Shown one piece after another: positions 9,144 through 20,613 of a DNA stretch of 64,000 bases. The stretch's first letter is position 1. Each line of letters opens with the position of its first letter. The position numbers and the translations under genes are program-made. The DNA is taken from positions 6,414,879 through 6,478,878 of the forward strand of contig NC_067206.1 of assembly GCF_026262505.1 (NCBI RefSeq), in the 5' to 3' direction. Source of the stretch: Trichomonas vaginalis G3. Lineage: Eukaryota > Parabasalia > Trichomonadida > Trichomonadidae. The notes beneath the pieces are model-generated. The model did no database searches, was not told where the DNA came from, and saw nothing but the letters and a program-made list of their open reading frames with translations.

Positions 9144-11297
9144 ATGTCTTTGTCTGATCTGATTCAAAATGCTAAGCTTAAATTTGGAGCTACTAAACCA
9201 TATAGCATTCAAACAGAGTTTGCAACAGACATGATCAAAGCATTTCAAGAGAATAAAATCGGATTTTTTGAAAGTCCCACAGGAACAGGTAAATCAATGT
9301 CTGTTCTAACATCCTCATTAGCATTTATACAAGAAAAAAACAAAGATATTGCTGATTCTTATGCATATGGAACAGATAATGATGATATTGCAGATATTCT
9401 TTATGCAAACAAGCCTAAAAGAAGCAAATTAATAGTTTGTACAAGGACTCATAGTCAAATTAAAGAACTTGTTAATGAATTAAAGCGTCCAAGTTTACTC
9501 AGATATAAAGATTCGCGAAGAACTACGCGCTGCATCTCTCTTGCTTCCAGAAGATTCTTATGTATCAATGATGTATATGCAAATTATTCAGGTTCTGAGC
9601 TAAATAACGTTTGCAAAAAATCGTGTGATTATTATAAGAATTTTAAAGACAGGAAAGCAGATATTCTCAAGAAAATATCAACCGAGCCACATGATATAGA
9701 AGATCTGATGTCATTTGGCCGCGCTGGTATCTTCTGTCCCTACTTTGCTTCAAGAGCAACAATTAGATTCAGTGATGTCATATTAATGCCATACCAAACT
9801 CTATTCCAGCAGCAAACTCTTGAATCCCTGAAGATAGACATATCGAATGCATACATTGTCATTGATGAAGGCCACAATTTAGTTGATGCACTTAATTCTA
9901 TGTATTCTATCTCTCTAACCAAAGCAGAAGATATCACAGGAGTTACCAATGGCCTCAAAGAGTTCCAAATGAAGCTTACTAAAGTAAAAGGACCAATTTC
10001 AGAAGATCCATCAAAATTAGAAGACGATAAGAAGCCAGTTGAAGAAACTCCTCAGAACCAACTTAAAAAAGAGATTATGATGAACATGTCTACACTTAAT
10101 AGAATTGCAACTGGCATTATTTCTGTAATGAATAAAGTTGCTAAAGGACAATTGCCAAAAGTAATGGAAATGAATGATTTTCAAGAATCATCAGGCCTGA
10201 GGAACATCAATCCCTTCATTTTGCTTGATTTCGTGCATGAAAAATCCTTAGTTTACAGAATTTGCGGCAAAAAAGAAGAAAAAGAAAGATTGTCATCGAC
10301 AACAGCCTTCAGAAAGCTTTTACAGTTCGTTGAAGCAATGGGAAACCCAGATAAATACGGAAGAGTCATTGTCACAGAGAACTCTGTTTCTTACATGCTT
10401 CTGAATCCTTCTTTAGTTTTCGCACAAGTTGCAAAAACTGCAAAATCTGTTTGTTTGGTCGGAGGAACTTTGCAGCCATTTTCTGACTTAACTGCACAGT
10501 TAATTGACCAAAACTCGATACCAGAGGATAGAATCTTTACACATGTGAACGGGCATGTTATTCTTGCCGAAAACGCGTTGACTTTTTGTCTTCATACAGG
10601 TCCAAACAAAGAAAAACTCGGATTTACTTATGAAACACGTCAAAACGAGAGATTGTTTGACGAAATTGGCCAAAGCTGCTTAGAGTTAAGTTGTGTTGTT
10701 CCAGGAGGTATCATATATTTCTTCACAAGCTTTGATATATTAAACAAAGCTTACAAATACATCGAAACAAAATCATATAAAGAGAAAATAGAAAACCACA
10801 AATTCATATTAAAAGAAACACAAAATCCAAATGATTTGGATAAACTCATGAGAACATTCAAGAGCCACATTGATAAACAAAGAGGAGACTTCACAGGTGC
10901 TGTTCTTTTCGCAGTAATGAATGGAAAACTGAGTGAAGGAATTAACTTTGCAAATGATTATTGTCGATGTGTTGTTTGTGTTGGAATGCCGTTTTCAAAC
11001 ATGAATGACATGCAAATTAGCGAGAGAATGAAGTTCTTCGACCAAATGCAGAAAGATGGAATTTCCTCGTGTGGAGGAAGACAGTTTGTTGAGAATACTT
11101 GCATGAGAATCGTCAATCAATCAATTGGAAGATCATTTAGAAACATCAAAGATTATGCTGTTGCAATTTTATTCGATGAAAGATACAATGACCACAAACA
11201 GCTTCTTCCTGGATGGATCCAAAGAAATTACCAAGATATACAATATTGGAACGATGCAATGAATTCCGTTAAATCATTCTTTAATAAGAAACATTAA
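9144..11297 (+). CDS. DDX11/Chl1-type (XPD/RAD3 family) DNA helicase
   Basis: Superfamily 2 ATP-dependent 5'-3' DNA helicase of the iron-sulphur XPD/FANCJ/DDX11 group, about 717 residues from the ATG at 9144 (an in-frame ATG at 9111 would add 11). Seen in order: the nucleotide site SPTGTGKS near residue 47; four cysteines typical of the 4Fe-4S domain in the segment around FLCIND, NVCKKSC and GIFCPY; the DEAH-box equivalent VIDEGHNL; and in the second RecA half VMNGKLSEGINFAND, VCVGMPFSN and QSIGRSFRN (motifs IV-VI). The KLSEGINF and VGMPFSN wording is closest to DDX11/Chl1, which acts in sister-chromatid cohesion and replication-fork repair in the nucleus. The length is somewhat short of animal DDX11. 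The start at 9144 was chosen because TCCATTAAAA precedes it and the domain begins right after. Confidence 0.9.
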   Translation: MSLSDLIQNAKLKFGATKPYSIQTEFATDMIKAFQENKIGFFESPTGTGKSMSVLTSSLAFIQEKNKDIADSYAYGTDNDDIADILYANKPKRSKLIVCTRTHSQIKELVNELKRPSLLRYKDSRRTTRCISLASRRFLCINDVYANYSGSELNNVCKKSCDYYKNFKDRKADILKKISTEPHDIEDLMSFGRAGIFCPYFASRATIRFSDVILMPYQTLFQQQTLESLKIDISNAYIVIDEGHNLVDALNSMYSISLTKAEDITGVTNGLKEFQMKLTKVKGPISEDPSKLEDDKKPVEETPQNQLKKEIMMNMSTLNRIATGIISVMNKVAKGQLPKVMEMNDFQESSGLRNINPFILLDFVHEKSLVYRICGKKEEKERLSSTTAFRKLLQFVEAMGNPDKYGRVIVTENSVSYMLLNPSLVFAQVAKTAKSVCLVGGTLQPFSDLTAQLIDQNSIPEDRIFTHVNGHVILAENALTFCLHTGPNKEKLGFTYETRQNERLFDEIGQSCLELSCVVPGGIIYFFTSFDILNKAYKYIETKSYKEKIENHKFILKETQNPNDLDKLMRTFKSHIDKQRGDFTGAVLFAVMNGKLSEGINFANDYCRCVVCVGMPFSNMNDMQISERMKFFDQMQKDGISSCGGRQFVENTCMRIVNQSIGRSFRNIKDYAVAILFDERYNDHKQLLPGWIQRNYQDIQYWNDAMNSVKSFFNKKH

Positions 11298-11345
11298 TTT
11301 TATTTATATTTTGTTTTATATATAAAAAATACATGTTTAGAAATT

Positions 11346-11678
11346 CTAATGATTTGTTGTATATCCTGTATTGCGAACAGTGAGAATGCAAATGTAACCG
11401 ATTGCAAATGCTCTGAATGGGTTTTCATTGATTTCTTGTAGTTGGTCGAATGTAGGAATGAGTTCATTGATAAATGCCATTGCAGCTGGTTCGAAGTATC
11501 CATATAGATGCAAGCAAACTGTGCAGATGCAGATTAATGCTTCAACGGATTCTGTTTTATCTTCAGAGTAGAAAACTGGATCGTGAAGGTTGAGCATGAG
11601 ATCATCGACATTGATCTCTTGCGGTGAGAATGTCTGTGATAGACCGATATTTGAAAGAAGATGCGCAATGATCCACAT
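11346..11678 (-). CDS. Small helical protein, possibly a fragment of a larger gene
   Basis: About 110 residues from the ATG at 11678. The sequence is hydrophobic-helical (MWIIAHLLSNIG, ALICICTVCLHLYGYF, AFAIGYICILTVRN) with acidic loops between, like a few ARM/HEAT-type helices. No family is recognised. The frame is open only a little upstream of the ATG and then stops. It may therefore be a short complete gene or the 3' remnant of an ARM-repeat gene. It lies tail-to-tail with the helicase gene, only about 50 bases away. The codon pattern looks coding. Confidence 0.45.
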   Translation of the reverse strand: MWIIAHLLSNIGLSQTFSPQEINVDDLMLNLHDPVFYSEDKTESVEALICICTVCLHLYGYFEPAAMAFINELIPTFDQLQEINENPFRAFAIGYICILTVRNTGYTTNH

Positions 11679-11843
11679 GGCGTTGATAGTTACATACAAT
11701 TTCGATATAAAAACTTATAAAATTTATAAAAAGAAAGTAAAGTATTATATTTTATTCTATTCTATGTTCTAAAAAAAGAATGTTCTTATTTCTTTGATTC
11801 AGAGTAATATGAATAAGATGGTTTGGAATAAGAATATGAAGGC

Positions 11844-13916
11844 TTAGAATATGAATAAGAATAAGAACCAGATAATTCCTCTAACTCTTCTTCCTTTTCT
11901 TCTTTCTTCTTCTTTCTTCTTCTTATCTTTCTTCTTTTCTTCTTCTTTCTTTGGTTCCTCAGGTTTTTCTTCAACTTTTGGTTTCTCTTCAACTTTAGGT
12001 TTTTCATCCTTTATTTCTTCATTGTCAACCTTTGGTAATTCGATCTTATTCTTATTTTCTTCATCTTCGCTCTTCTTCAACTGTCTCTTTACCAAATTCC
12101 AGTAGTGTCCCTTCTTCTGAACCAAGTCATCGTGTCTTCCTTCTTCAACAATTTGTCCTGCATCAAAAACGTAAATTCTTGTAGCATTTCTAATTGTTGA
12201 CAATCTGTGAGCAACAATAACACCTGTTCTTGTTTCAAGGATCTTATCAAGAGCTGCTTGAACTTTCTTTTCTGATTCTGCATCCAAGGCTGATGTTGCT
12301 TCATCGCAAACTAAAATTGTTGGATCTTTAATGACAGCTCTTGCAATGGCAATTCTCTGCTTCTGTCCACCAGAAACTGTACTTCCTCTATCTCCAACCA
12401 TTTGACCCAGTTTGTTATCAAACTTTGTAACAAACTTCTTTGCATTTGCTATTTCCAATGCGTCCCAAACTTCATCATCTGTCTTTGGATCTGTAACTCC
12501 ATAGCAGACATTCTCTTTAACTGAAGCTTGGAACAATGTTGGCTCTTGTGAAACCAAGGCAATCTTCCTGTGTAACCATCTTGGATCGAGATCTTTGATG
12601 TTGTGGCCATCAATTGTAATGATTCCCTCTGTAACATCGTAGTAACGCTCAATAAGTTGTACATATGTGGATTTACCGGATCCTGAGTGGCCAACTAACG
12701 CAATTTGTTCTTTTGGCTTGATTTCAAAGGTGACATTGTTCAATGCCATGACTTTACGTGTTGGATAGCAGAATGAAACATTCTGGAACTTGATGTGGCC
12801 CTTGAAATCATCGTATTTCTCTCCACCATCGAAATTGATGTCGGATTGGTAGTCTAATAACTGGACAACACGATTTGCAGCGGTGACAGCACGTTGTTCT
12901 GCTTGGATTGAGTTCTCGAAGAAGACAAGACCCATGCAACCCATCATTGTCATACCAAAAACAGAGAACATCATACCTGGATCGAAGTTTCTGCCGTTTT
13001 CCTTTGTTCCAACGAGTTTGGATGCGTAGTAAAGGTTGCCAAGAACAACAGCCCAAACGAGAATGAAAACAACAAAGAACATTGTACCAATAAGATAAAC
13101 AATGTTACGTTCGAAGTGAGCAGCTTCTTCATTCTTCTCAACGAAACGTCTTGTGTCCTCTTCTTCACGGTTGAAGCCACGGATTGTTCTAATGGCCGCA
13201 ATTGTTTCTTCTGCGATTGTAATAGCGTTTGAGAAGTTCTTGAAACGCATGATGGCGTTCTTGTGGATGAATGGATGGAAGACAAGCATGATAATGATGA
13301 CAACAGGAACAAGAGCCAACATAATCAAACCTAATCTCCAGGAAAGGGCCAAAACCCAAATAAGGCCAATAAAGAACTGGCCGAACAATTGGACTTGTAA
13401 ACACTTCGTTGTTCCGAAACATTCTTGAATAACTGAAGTATCTTCACCAAGAACAGTAAGAAGAGCACCAATTGGATGTGTATCGAAGAATTTGACATCA
13501 TAGGTCATGATATGTCTGAAAACTTCAGAACGAATACGAGTTGAAATTCTTGAGCCAACACGGATCCAGAATAATGAAGAAATAGCACGAAGAATGGAAA
13601 CAACGGCAATGACAATATTGAAATATCCTAATTACTTGACAATTTCTTTAATTGGATCATCTCTTTTTCCCATTGTGTACTCGCCCATTAATGTAATGAT
13701 GTTACCAAGGAAATAGAATGTAATGATTGGGAATGCACCACTGATAAGTGTGGGTAAGAAGCCGGCAATCACATAGGGATCTGATAAAAGTAAGGCATAA
13801 ACTTTTCCACGTCCCTTCTTGTTATCTTCTTTGCTGAATTTGGTTTGTACAACGCATGTACTTGATCTCTCGGAGCCGCTTCTGGAATACTCGCGAGAGC
13901 CACGTCTCTCAGACAT
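11844..13916 (-). pseudogene. ABCB-type half ABC transporter with one in-frame stop
   Basis: One membrane domain followed by one nucleotide-binding domain, as in ABCB half transporters, which pump lipids, peptides or drugs using ATP. From the ATG at 13916 the same frame runs to the end and is interrupted by a single TAA at 13632-13634, after about 94 codons. Six membrane helices are expected between 13800 and 12850. The ATPase domain is intact: Walker A GHSGSGKST, Q-loop LVSQEPTLF, signature VSGGQKQRIAIARA, Walker B ILVCDEATSALD, H-loop VAHRLST. After it comes a low-complexity K/E tail where reading frames become ambiguous; an alternative frame ends in SYSYSK repeats (11786-11900). Either the gene is a young pseudogene, or the stop is an assembly error, or a shorter protein starts at the ATG at 13508. 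All other features look functional. Confidence 0.8.
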
Positions 13917-14548
13917 TCAAGTTAATTTTTGAATTGAAAAAATTTTAGATAATTGAATAGGTTACAACTCAATAACGAGGTTAATTTTTGAGCTTACGTG
14001 GTCGAGGTTAATTTTACTAAAAGGATAAAATCATTTGTAAATAGTATCCCCGTGATGAAATCACTGTATTTCCATTTTTTCTGAATTGAGAGCTTATCGT
14101 AAAGATTACTTATTCAATGGGTGAATTTTTGAGTGATTCCTATATGGAGAAAGAAGTCGGCAATAATGTAAAATCGTAGTTGTGAAGTATCATAGCAAAG
14201 TGGCGGAGAGACGCGTAAAAAGACGAAATATAAAATAATGAAATACGCAAAAGCTTGATTTCGATTATATTGCGCACTGCTTTATAGATACCAATAGGTG
14301 TTGATTTATGATACGTGTTGAATCACAGTTAAAGGAAAAAAACTTGATAATCTGAACGTGTCTTTTCAACTTGGCGAATAGAAACATGATTTGAAATTTA
14401 ATATGGTTAAGTAACAGATCGTTTATCTCTATTTTTTTAAAATTCTTTACAGTATTGTTGAAAAATTTTTTGGAACGCGCGGTTTTTCAGAAAAAATTGA
14501 ATTACCCCATTCAAATAAAAATATCGTATTTTGTCTAATTTAAATAGA
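13917..14548. other. Intergenic, no gene seen
   Basis: About 630 AT-rich bases between the start of the ABC transporter and element A. No open frame or structured repeat was recognised. It should hold the promoter of the transporter. Confidence 0.45.
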
Positions 14549-14620
14549 TCTTTAAAAAAAAAAAAGGTAGTGGGGCTTCCAGGCACTTCGTGCCCTCTAG
14601 CCCTGAAGATGTTTAGTATA
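14549..14620 (+). repeat. Left terminal repeat and target duplication of element A
   Basis: TCTTT (14549-14553), a run of 12 A, then GGTAGTGGGGCTTCC and on to 14620. The GC-rich part folds on itself: GGGGCT pairs with AGCCCC around an inner hairpin GGCACTTCGTGCC. Confidence 0.85.
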
Positions 14621-14832
14621 ACTTTGTCCGGACAAGTAAGGGTCTATCGTCGCTACAGGAAAAGTTACAGGCGTTCCACGGAAGTATACTTTGAGAAGCC
14701 TTTTCTCCCTTTTAAAACAAGATAGGACGGTTATTTTACAAAACTGACAACACTTTGACCGAGTAGTTTTTTGTGCTGAACAAATAGTGTCATATAAACA
14801 TCTGTCAAAAACCGTTTTTTACTTCACTTAAA

Positions 14833-15937
14833 ATGCCACGTAAGCTACGTAAGAATATACGTAAGAGGAAGGGAGCATTGAAACATCCAATAGTAAAACT
14901 GACACCACAACAACAGTTGCAACAACAAATTATGAATGACCCCACTATGTTGCAACAAATGTCAAGCAACCCTATGCTTTTAAACCGAGTTATTGGTGCA
15001 CAAAGTGGAGGTTTAAGAGCGGCACTTTTAGCGAAAATGGCAGGCTATGGTGGAGCTGCAGACGGAACAGCTTATAACCCTCAAAGTCAAATGAATTTGA
15101 GTTCACTCAAAAATCAAATAACAGATGTCAAAAAGTCAAACATAGACATACAGAAACAAATAAGTGAAAACGAAAAGAAACTAGAATATGACAGACACAC
15201 AAAGAAACTCAATGAGTTAAACGTAGAGAAAAAGAAGAAAGAAGAACAACTGAAAGAACTAAGTACAGAGGAATATGCGAAAAAAGTGTCAGAAAAAGCA
15301 GCAGAAGTAGCAAAAATGGAACAAGATGTTATAAATTTGAAAAACCATACTACTCAATATAAAGTACTGAAAGATGAAGAAATAAAACAAAAAGCCCTGA
15401 AGACATATATGGATAGCGATGAGTATAAAAAGAAGTTGAAGCAAATGTAAAGGCAGAAAAACTTTTACAGTTGCAAAACCAAACCGTACAGTATGAAAAC
15501 TTAGCACAAGAAAGTAAAAATAACGACGCAGCCATGCAAAAGGCAATGAAAAGCGCAGAATATATAAAAGCTAATAATGACTGGTTAGATGCCCAAGCCA
15601 ACGCTAAAGCAGCCCAACTTATAGGGTCAATAAGGACAAAAATACAAGCGGATGAAGACAGTTCAAATGAAGCTTTAATGAATGCTGACTTTAAGAACGC
15701 CTTCGAAGCTCTTCATAGTAAGGTGAAACTAGTGAACGACTTCTCATCTGGAAAGAACTGAAGTCTGAAGGTTTCGACAACGAGTTAAGAGAAGTAGCAC
15801 AAAATATGACGAAAATAACAGATGCAGCAACGAGACAGGCAGTTCAAAGTGCCTATGACGCCGTTAGAGCAACTGTTGTGGAAAGTCAAGAAAAAGAGTT
15901 ACAACAGACCAAAACAGACCTAGTAAATGCTTTCTAA
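14833..15937 (+). pseudogene. Basic coiled-coil protein of element A
   Basis: The reading begins MPRKLRKNIRKRKG, a very basic N-terminus of the kind seen in virion core or DNA-binding proteins. A glutamine- and methionine-rich stretch and a glycine-rich segment (SGGLRAALLAKMAGYGG) follow, then a long lysine/glutamate coiled coil. Coil-forming sequence continues to about 15937. No family match is recognised. Its place, first gene after the left terminal repeat and upstream of the capsid region, suggests a virion-associated or DNA-condensing role (inference only). The copy is broken. Confidence 0.5.
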
Positions 15938-15981
15938 AAACGAAAAGTCAGGTAGGACATTATGCTGCAGATGGAACATAT

Positions 15982-17640
15982 GTGCCAGCTGGTGGAACTT
16001 ATATACCAGCTGGTGGAACTTATATACTAGCTAGTGGAACTTATATACCACCAAACCCTCCAAGAGAAGCACCTGCACCAGGACTACCTAAAACATTTAC
16101 ATCGTCACATGGACACAGACACAGGCATGCACCAAAACCAACACAACAACCAACAGTTCAAAACACTGCACCACAACCAACAGTTCAAAACACTGCACCA
16201 CAACCAACAGTTCAAAACACTGCACAGCAACCAACAGTTCAAAACCCTGCACAGCAACAACCACAAACAGAGCAAGGACATAAAAGAAGTAGAGAACAAG
16301 GAAACCAAGAATTCTTAAAAATGCTTAAGGAAAATTATGGTTACCCAGATACTCTTGACTTTAGTGACAGATATAAAGAAGCTATTAGAAAGTTCAAGGA
16401 AGGAAATACTGACCCGAACCTATTTAGCTTTATGGTTCAGCACCAAATGGGATATAATTTCAAACCTGGAAAATACAAGCTCGCTAAGGGATATGATTTA
16501 ATAGCATATCATCCAAATGACATGAATGAATTTACTCCGAGATATTTGGTGTCAGAGATAAATGATAATTCAACTATCTTCATGAAACGCGTAAAAAATA
16601 GAGACGGAACGAAAGAAGAAAGGGTTATGAATGCGGATGACTTAAATAGGGAACTTGTTAAAAACGGTCTCGGAATATATGAAATGCCAGCAGATGAGGT
16701 ACAAGAAACTCCACAGGAAGAAGTTCAGATACAACCAGACATGGAAGAAATAGTTCAGCAACAACAGCTAGAAGAGCCTGAAGGAAACAAACAAGTCCCT
16801 CCTTTGGAAACTAACTTCACAGAACTAGATGAAGATTTGGAACAGCCGAAAAATCTTGACCCTCAACAAGAGTATGCGGAGAATATGGAATCTTTCCAAG
16901 AGTCTAAGAAAAATTCGGCTGACATAGTAGAAGAATATCGAAAAATGTTCGCCGACATACAAAAGACTCCAACATCAGATGAAAATATTCAGCATAGAAT
17001 GGAAGAACTGAAAGAAAGTGTACGCAAATACAACAATCCTTTTTACTTACGACCATATAACGTTCAATCTTTGGCTGAACTCGGTGAAAATAAAAGGTTA
17101 AATTTCACCAAAACATATAGAAATGAAACATTGTTTAAAGTTCATTCAGAACCTAACCAATATGGAAACAAACCTACTTTTGTTTCTGCAGACTATGGAA
17201 CTACAATGAGATGGGGTCATAAAGCTAATCCGGATAGGTGGTTCATAAACTTACAACCACAATTCCAAGAAGTTGTAGACGCAATGGAAGTGAATGGTGA
17301 ACCAGATATAGCAGGTATTTTCAGCGCGGCTTTAATGCCATTGAAAGATATGAAACATGCAGATATTTTGGACCAGTATGAAATGAACATGGCTGATGGA
17401 AATATAACACCTGACGTTCTAGAACATTTATCTCAAAGAACTACACAGAACCATAAAGATGGTATATTTGGTGAAGAGTTTAGAAAGAAAGTTAGGGAGA
17501 GAGAAGGAAGAGAACCTATTGTACATGACCTTGCAAACGAAAGTTTACAAAATGTCATAAAAACTTACTTTGCAGACAATGAACCGAGAAGGGATGAATA
17601 TTTAAGAAACTCAAATGGACAGTACCAAATGAAATGTTAG
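15982..17640 (+). CDS. Large unknown protein with P/Q repeats, element A
   Basis: 552-residue open frame. Its first part is made of tandem repeats: three GGTYIPA-like units (24-base repeats, 15975-16060), then four PTVQNTAPQ-like units (30-base repeats, 16141-16260). A helical charged region with a P/Q/E-rich linker follows. The last ~200 residues form an ordered-looking domain with FVSADYGTTMRWGHKANPDR and FGEEFRKKVREREGREP. No known fold is recognised. It lies between the coiled-coil gene and the major capsid candidate, so a structural or virion-packaged role is plausible. Related sequence continues beyond the stop up to about 18176. Confidence 0.55.
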   Translation: MPAGGTYIPAGGTYILASGTYIPPNPPREAPAPGLPKTFTSSHGHRHRHAPKPTQQPTVQNTAPQPTVQNTAPQPTVQNTAQQPTVQNPAQQQPQTEQGHKRSREQGNQEFLKMLKENYGYPDTLDFSDRYKEAIRKFKEGNTDPNLFSFMVQHQMGYNFKPGKYKLAKGYDLIAYHPNDMNEFTPRYLVSEINDNSTIFMKRVKNRDGTKEERVMNADDLNRELVKNGLGIYEMPADEVQETPQEEVQIQPDMEEIVQQQQLEEPEGNKQVPPLETNFTELDEDLEQPKNLDPQQEYAENMESFQESKKNSADIVEEYRKMFADIQKTPTSDENIQHRMEELKESVRKYNNPFYLRPYNVQSLAELGENKRLNFTKTYRNETLFKVHSEPNQYGNKPTFVSADYGTTMRWGHKANPDRWFINLQPQFQEVVDAMEVNGEPDIAGIFSAALMPLKDMKHADILDQYEMNMADGNITPDVLEHLSQRTTQNHKDGIFGEEFRKKVREREGREPIVHDLANESLQNVIKTYFADNEPRRDEYLRNSNGQYQMKC

Positions 17641-18176
17641 TATTGAAAAACATGTTCCTTGCAAAATAAAACCAACTACAGAAATAAATGACGCAAGACT
17701 GAAACATTGGGTAAAAGCTTTCCCATTCACAAAAGATATTATTGGTAACATGGAAAGAAAACCAGAATGGCTACAAAAACATATATTTGGAAACGAGCTT
17801 ATTCCATATGGACAAGCTCTGTTTGAAGAGCTTGAACCGGAAACTCAGGAAAGAGTCATGCAAACAATACGCGAAGACTCAAATACAAACTATGACAAAA
17901 TCTTTCTAGGATATAGGTTACCTGAGATGGGCGACCAGAGCCCAAAGGCAAAAAGGACATGGGAAATTTACAACATACTAGTGTGAACATGAGGCAAAGA
18001 TGCAACAACTTGAAGCAGAGGGCAAGTTACTAAAAGCGACAAAAGAAGAAGAGTAGAACAAAGTGAAAGTAGTGAAGAAGTAACTTCATCTAGTGAAAGT
18101 AGTGGCAATGAAGGAAAAAGAAGAGTTAAAAACTCAGTCAGGAAGAAAGTAAAGCTTGGTACGAAACAATTATGAC
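17641..18176 (+). pseudogene. Remnant coding sequence after the 552-residue frame
   Basis: Contains an open piece at 17750-17986 (WLQKHIFGNELIPYGQALFE) and a serine-rich, basic end near 18040-18176 (RRVKNSVRKKVKLG). It looks like decayed coding DNA of element A in the same direction as the preceding gene. No function can be given. Confidence 0.4.
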
Positions 18177-18214
18177 AAATAAATCCAACTATTCTATATT
18201 TTTACCCATATGAA

Positions 18215-19823
18215 ATGTACGCCGCTCAGAATATAACGCCAACAGTTTTGGATGCCATGAACGGAAATGTTTCCGAATGGTATAACGAATGCGACAATGC
18301 CATTAGAAGGTCAGAAATAGTTCCTGGAACTTACGAATATACAACTGCTGTTTCTTATGGAAACGTAGGTGAGTTTGGAGAAGGTTCTTCAACAACAGTA
18401 GATATTGCTTGCGACAGGTTTCATATTATTTCTATTGACAACTCATTCTTATACGTGGAACAAGACATTGAAATAAAACCTTCTGCCAAGTTGTCTGACA
18501 AGAAAGGTTGCAATGGAATTTTCTATGTCGGATACCAATATGCTCCAGAAGTTTTCATGGGATATAAGATATATTCTAACTCTGACTTAGTTCAAACAGT
18601 AACATGGGCAAACTATGAATGGTTCGCTTTGAGAAACTCAGTACAACCACAAGCTAGAGAACAAACAGACCAGTATGCAAATATTGAGAAAATAATAAGA
18701 CTTGACCCTAACGTTCCAGGAGTTTATGTTTAACCTTTCTGGTTCAGATGGAACTGCTGCCACTAAAGTAAAACTGAAACTTAGAGTTCCTTTGTCATCT
18801 TTCCTCATCTTCAGGTTTTTAAGATACTTGCCAAACTGGGCAGGAAAAATTTCTATCGAACTTACTCCAAGCAAAAATAACTTAGTCATTGCACCAACAC
18901 AAGACCCATTCACTCTTACAGACGTAATGGGAACAAATAAAACGTCATTCGCCGACTTTTGCAAAGACAAAGTTGACTTAGACTTTGGTTTCTCAAACTT
19001 CAACAATGAAGTAAACTATTATTTCAATGCTGCTGGAACTGCTTGGGACCCAGTTAAGTTTACATGCGAAAAGTTTGAATGCAAGAGAATAGAAAGCAGA
19101 CTTGCAGTCTATATGTTGGACCCAGATATTTCAAATGCTTTAGCTGCCAAATATATTGCAGTTCCACTTATGTTCCCTATACACCAAATATCTGTCAAAG
19201 ACTTTGCAGGTGAAGTTGGAAACCAAAGTGCTGACCCAGGTGCAAGAACAGATATTGCTTTAACAACTGCAATGAAACATGCAGATACTATGTTTGTACT
19301 GTTCAGACGAACTATAAATGACTATTCTTGTTTCTACAACCCTGGTATTAAATATCATATAAACATAGATGGCAAATATTATCCAAGAGAAGAATATTCT
19401 ACAGTTGAGGATATGAGGTCATACAACTTGACATTAGATGCTATGAACTTTAACAACAACTTCACAACAACCATTAACCCTGAAATGCAAAGTTCTATTA
19501 TGCCATATGTGAAAGTATGGACTCATACAGGAGGTCAAAAAACTCAATATACAAATGGAGACCGTTCAAACTTTTGGCTTGGCATTCCATTTGCTGACTC
19601 AGAAGACTTTATGGGTGGTATTTCAACTGTTGGTACTGTACAAATACAATATACTGGTGACAGAGACGGTCCAGATGAACTGAGAGCAAAGAAGTTTACA
19701 AAACCAATAGCACTTTTCACGGAAGATGCTCTTTTGAAGATTCGTTCGATGAAACCTGCTGGGGCTCCTCAGATTGGCATAACGACAGCTTCCATCGAGC
19801 AGATTTTGGCAGCAGGTCAGTAA
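18215..19823 (+). pseudogene. Double-jelly-roll major capsid protein candidate, element A
   Basis: About 535 codons in all, close to the size of Polinton and virophage major capsid proteins. The sequence is rich in beta-prone, aromatic and N/D/G turn residues. It contains a segment of the kind seen near the middle of such proteins (VPLSSFLIFRFLRYLPNW followed by IELTPSKNN) and a late HTGGQKTQYTNGDRSNFWLG-type loop region. Many such capsid proteins have an 'L-S-x-F-[hydrophobic]-F' step leading to 'I-x-I-x-L', which fits. The identification is by pattern, not by alignment. The copy is broken at few points. It faces a small minus-strand remnant at its 3' end. Confidence 0.6.
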
Positions 19824-20135
19824 GTTGTTCTTGAACTGACTTCTCTCCGTCAAATATTGACAGTACGCCAGTTTTGACATAATATTGTAAGATAAACTTA
19901 CCTTTAGAAATATCTGTAAGTTTTGTTGTTATATTTTTGTCAACGTCAAGAACTTTCACCATTTCAGTTATACCAACTTTCTTTGCTTTATGGAAATATT
20001 TTGGTTCAGCAAATATTGCTATTCTATAACATTTTCCATTGTTTGTGTAAAGAACTATTCTGTCAATGTATTTGTATTGTTGTGTGTGTAAACTTTGTTC
20101 TGCTTCAATTCGAAGAGATACTCGAATACGTCCAT
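19824..20135 (-). pseudogene. Small minus-strand remnant, element A
   Basis: Coding-like sequence, with MVKVLDVDKNITTKLTDISK near its middle and an open 3' part that overlaps the end of the capsid candidate. It is divergent from the gene at 20154, with a shared TTTTTATTCTAAGTAAA promoter-like sequence between them. The family is unknown. Broken. Confidence 0.35.
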
Positions 20136-20153
20136 CTTTTTATTCTAAGTAAA

Positions 20154-20613
20154 ATGTCATTTCCGAAAAATAGAAGCATAAGTGTTTCAAAAGGTTTAAT
20201 GGCGGTGGCAGATGTGAAGTTAAATTCACCAACTCAAACAAACAGTCAAAGTGTTGTTGTCAATGTCAAAGACAGAGATTGAAGTGGGGAAACCATACGA
20301 AGACAAAGATGGTATAACAATTGTTCCTGTAAAAGAACCAACATATCCTGAAGTTAGCAGAGACTTAAGTTCTGTTGCAGATATTCGAAACGACTACCAA
20401 CAACTGAAAGACAAACTTCAAACTCAGGAGAAGATTTGTCAAGCTTTAAGTATAATGTTAAACTTGGTCGAACACAACCCTGTAAAAGTGAACTCATATG
20501 TCATTGCACCTCATGAAGTTTTGAAAGAACTATTGAAACTTTTGACAGAGGCAGACGATATAAACATCAAAGAAATAGAACCCGACATTAGTTTGCTGTG
20601 GTGTTTCATATAA
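20154..20613 (+). pseudogene. Small alpha-helical protein remnant, element A
   Basis: Begins MSFPKNRSISVSKGLMAVAD after a TTTTTATTCTAAGTAAA promoter-like stretch. Later sequence is helical and charged (YQQLKDKLQTQEKICQALS, VLKELLKLLTEADDINIKE). It resembles the short coil-forming proteins common in viral elements. No function is recognised. Broken. Confidence 0.4.

Noticed and set aside
9740-9958. Minus-strand frame inside the helicase gene
   Set aside because: Shadow of the strongly supported helicase frame; no own signals.
13153-13428. Plus-strand frames opposite the ABC transporter
   Set aside because: Shadows of the transporter's coding strand; unlikely composition.
1-14553. tRNA or rRNA genes in host spacers
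   Set aside because: No cloverleaf-like or conserved rRNA sequence recognised by eye; a covariance search would be needed to be certain.
15982-17640. Adenovirus-like protease or terminal protein
   Set aside because: No His-Cys catalytic pattern or other known motif could be found in the C-terminal domain.
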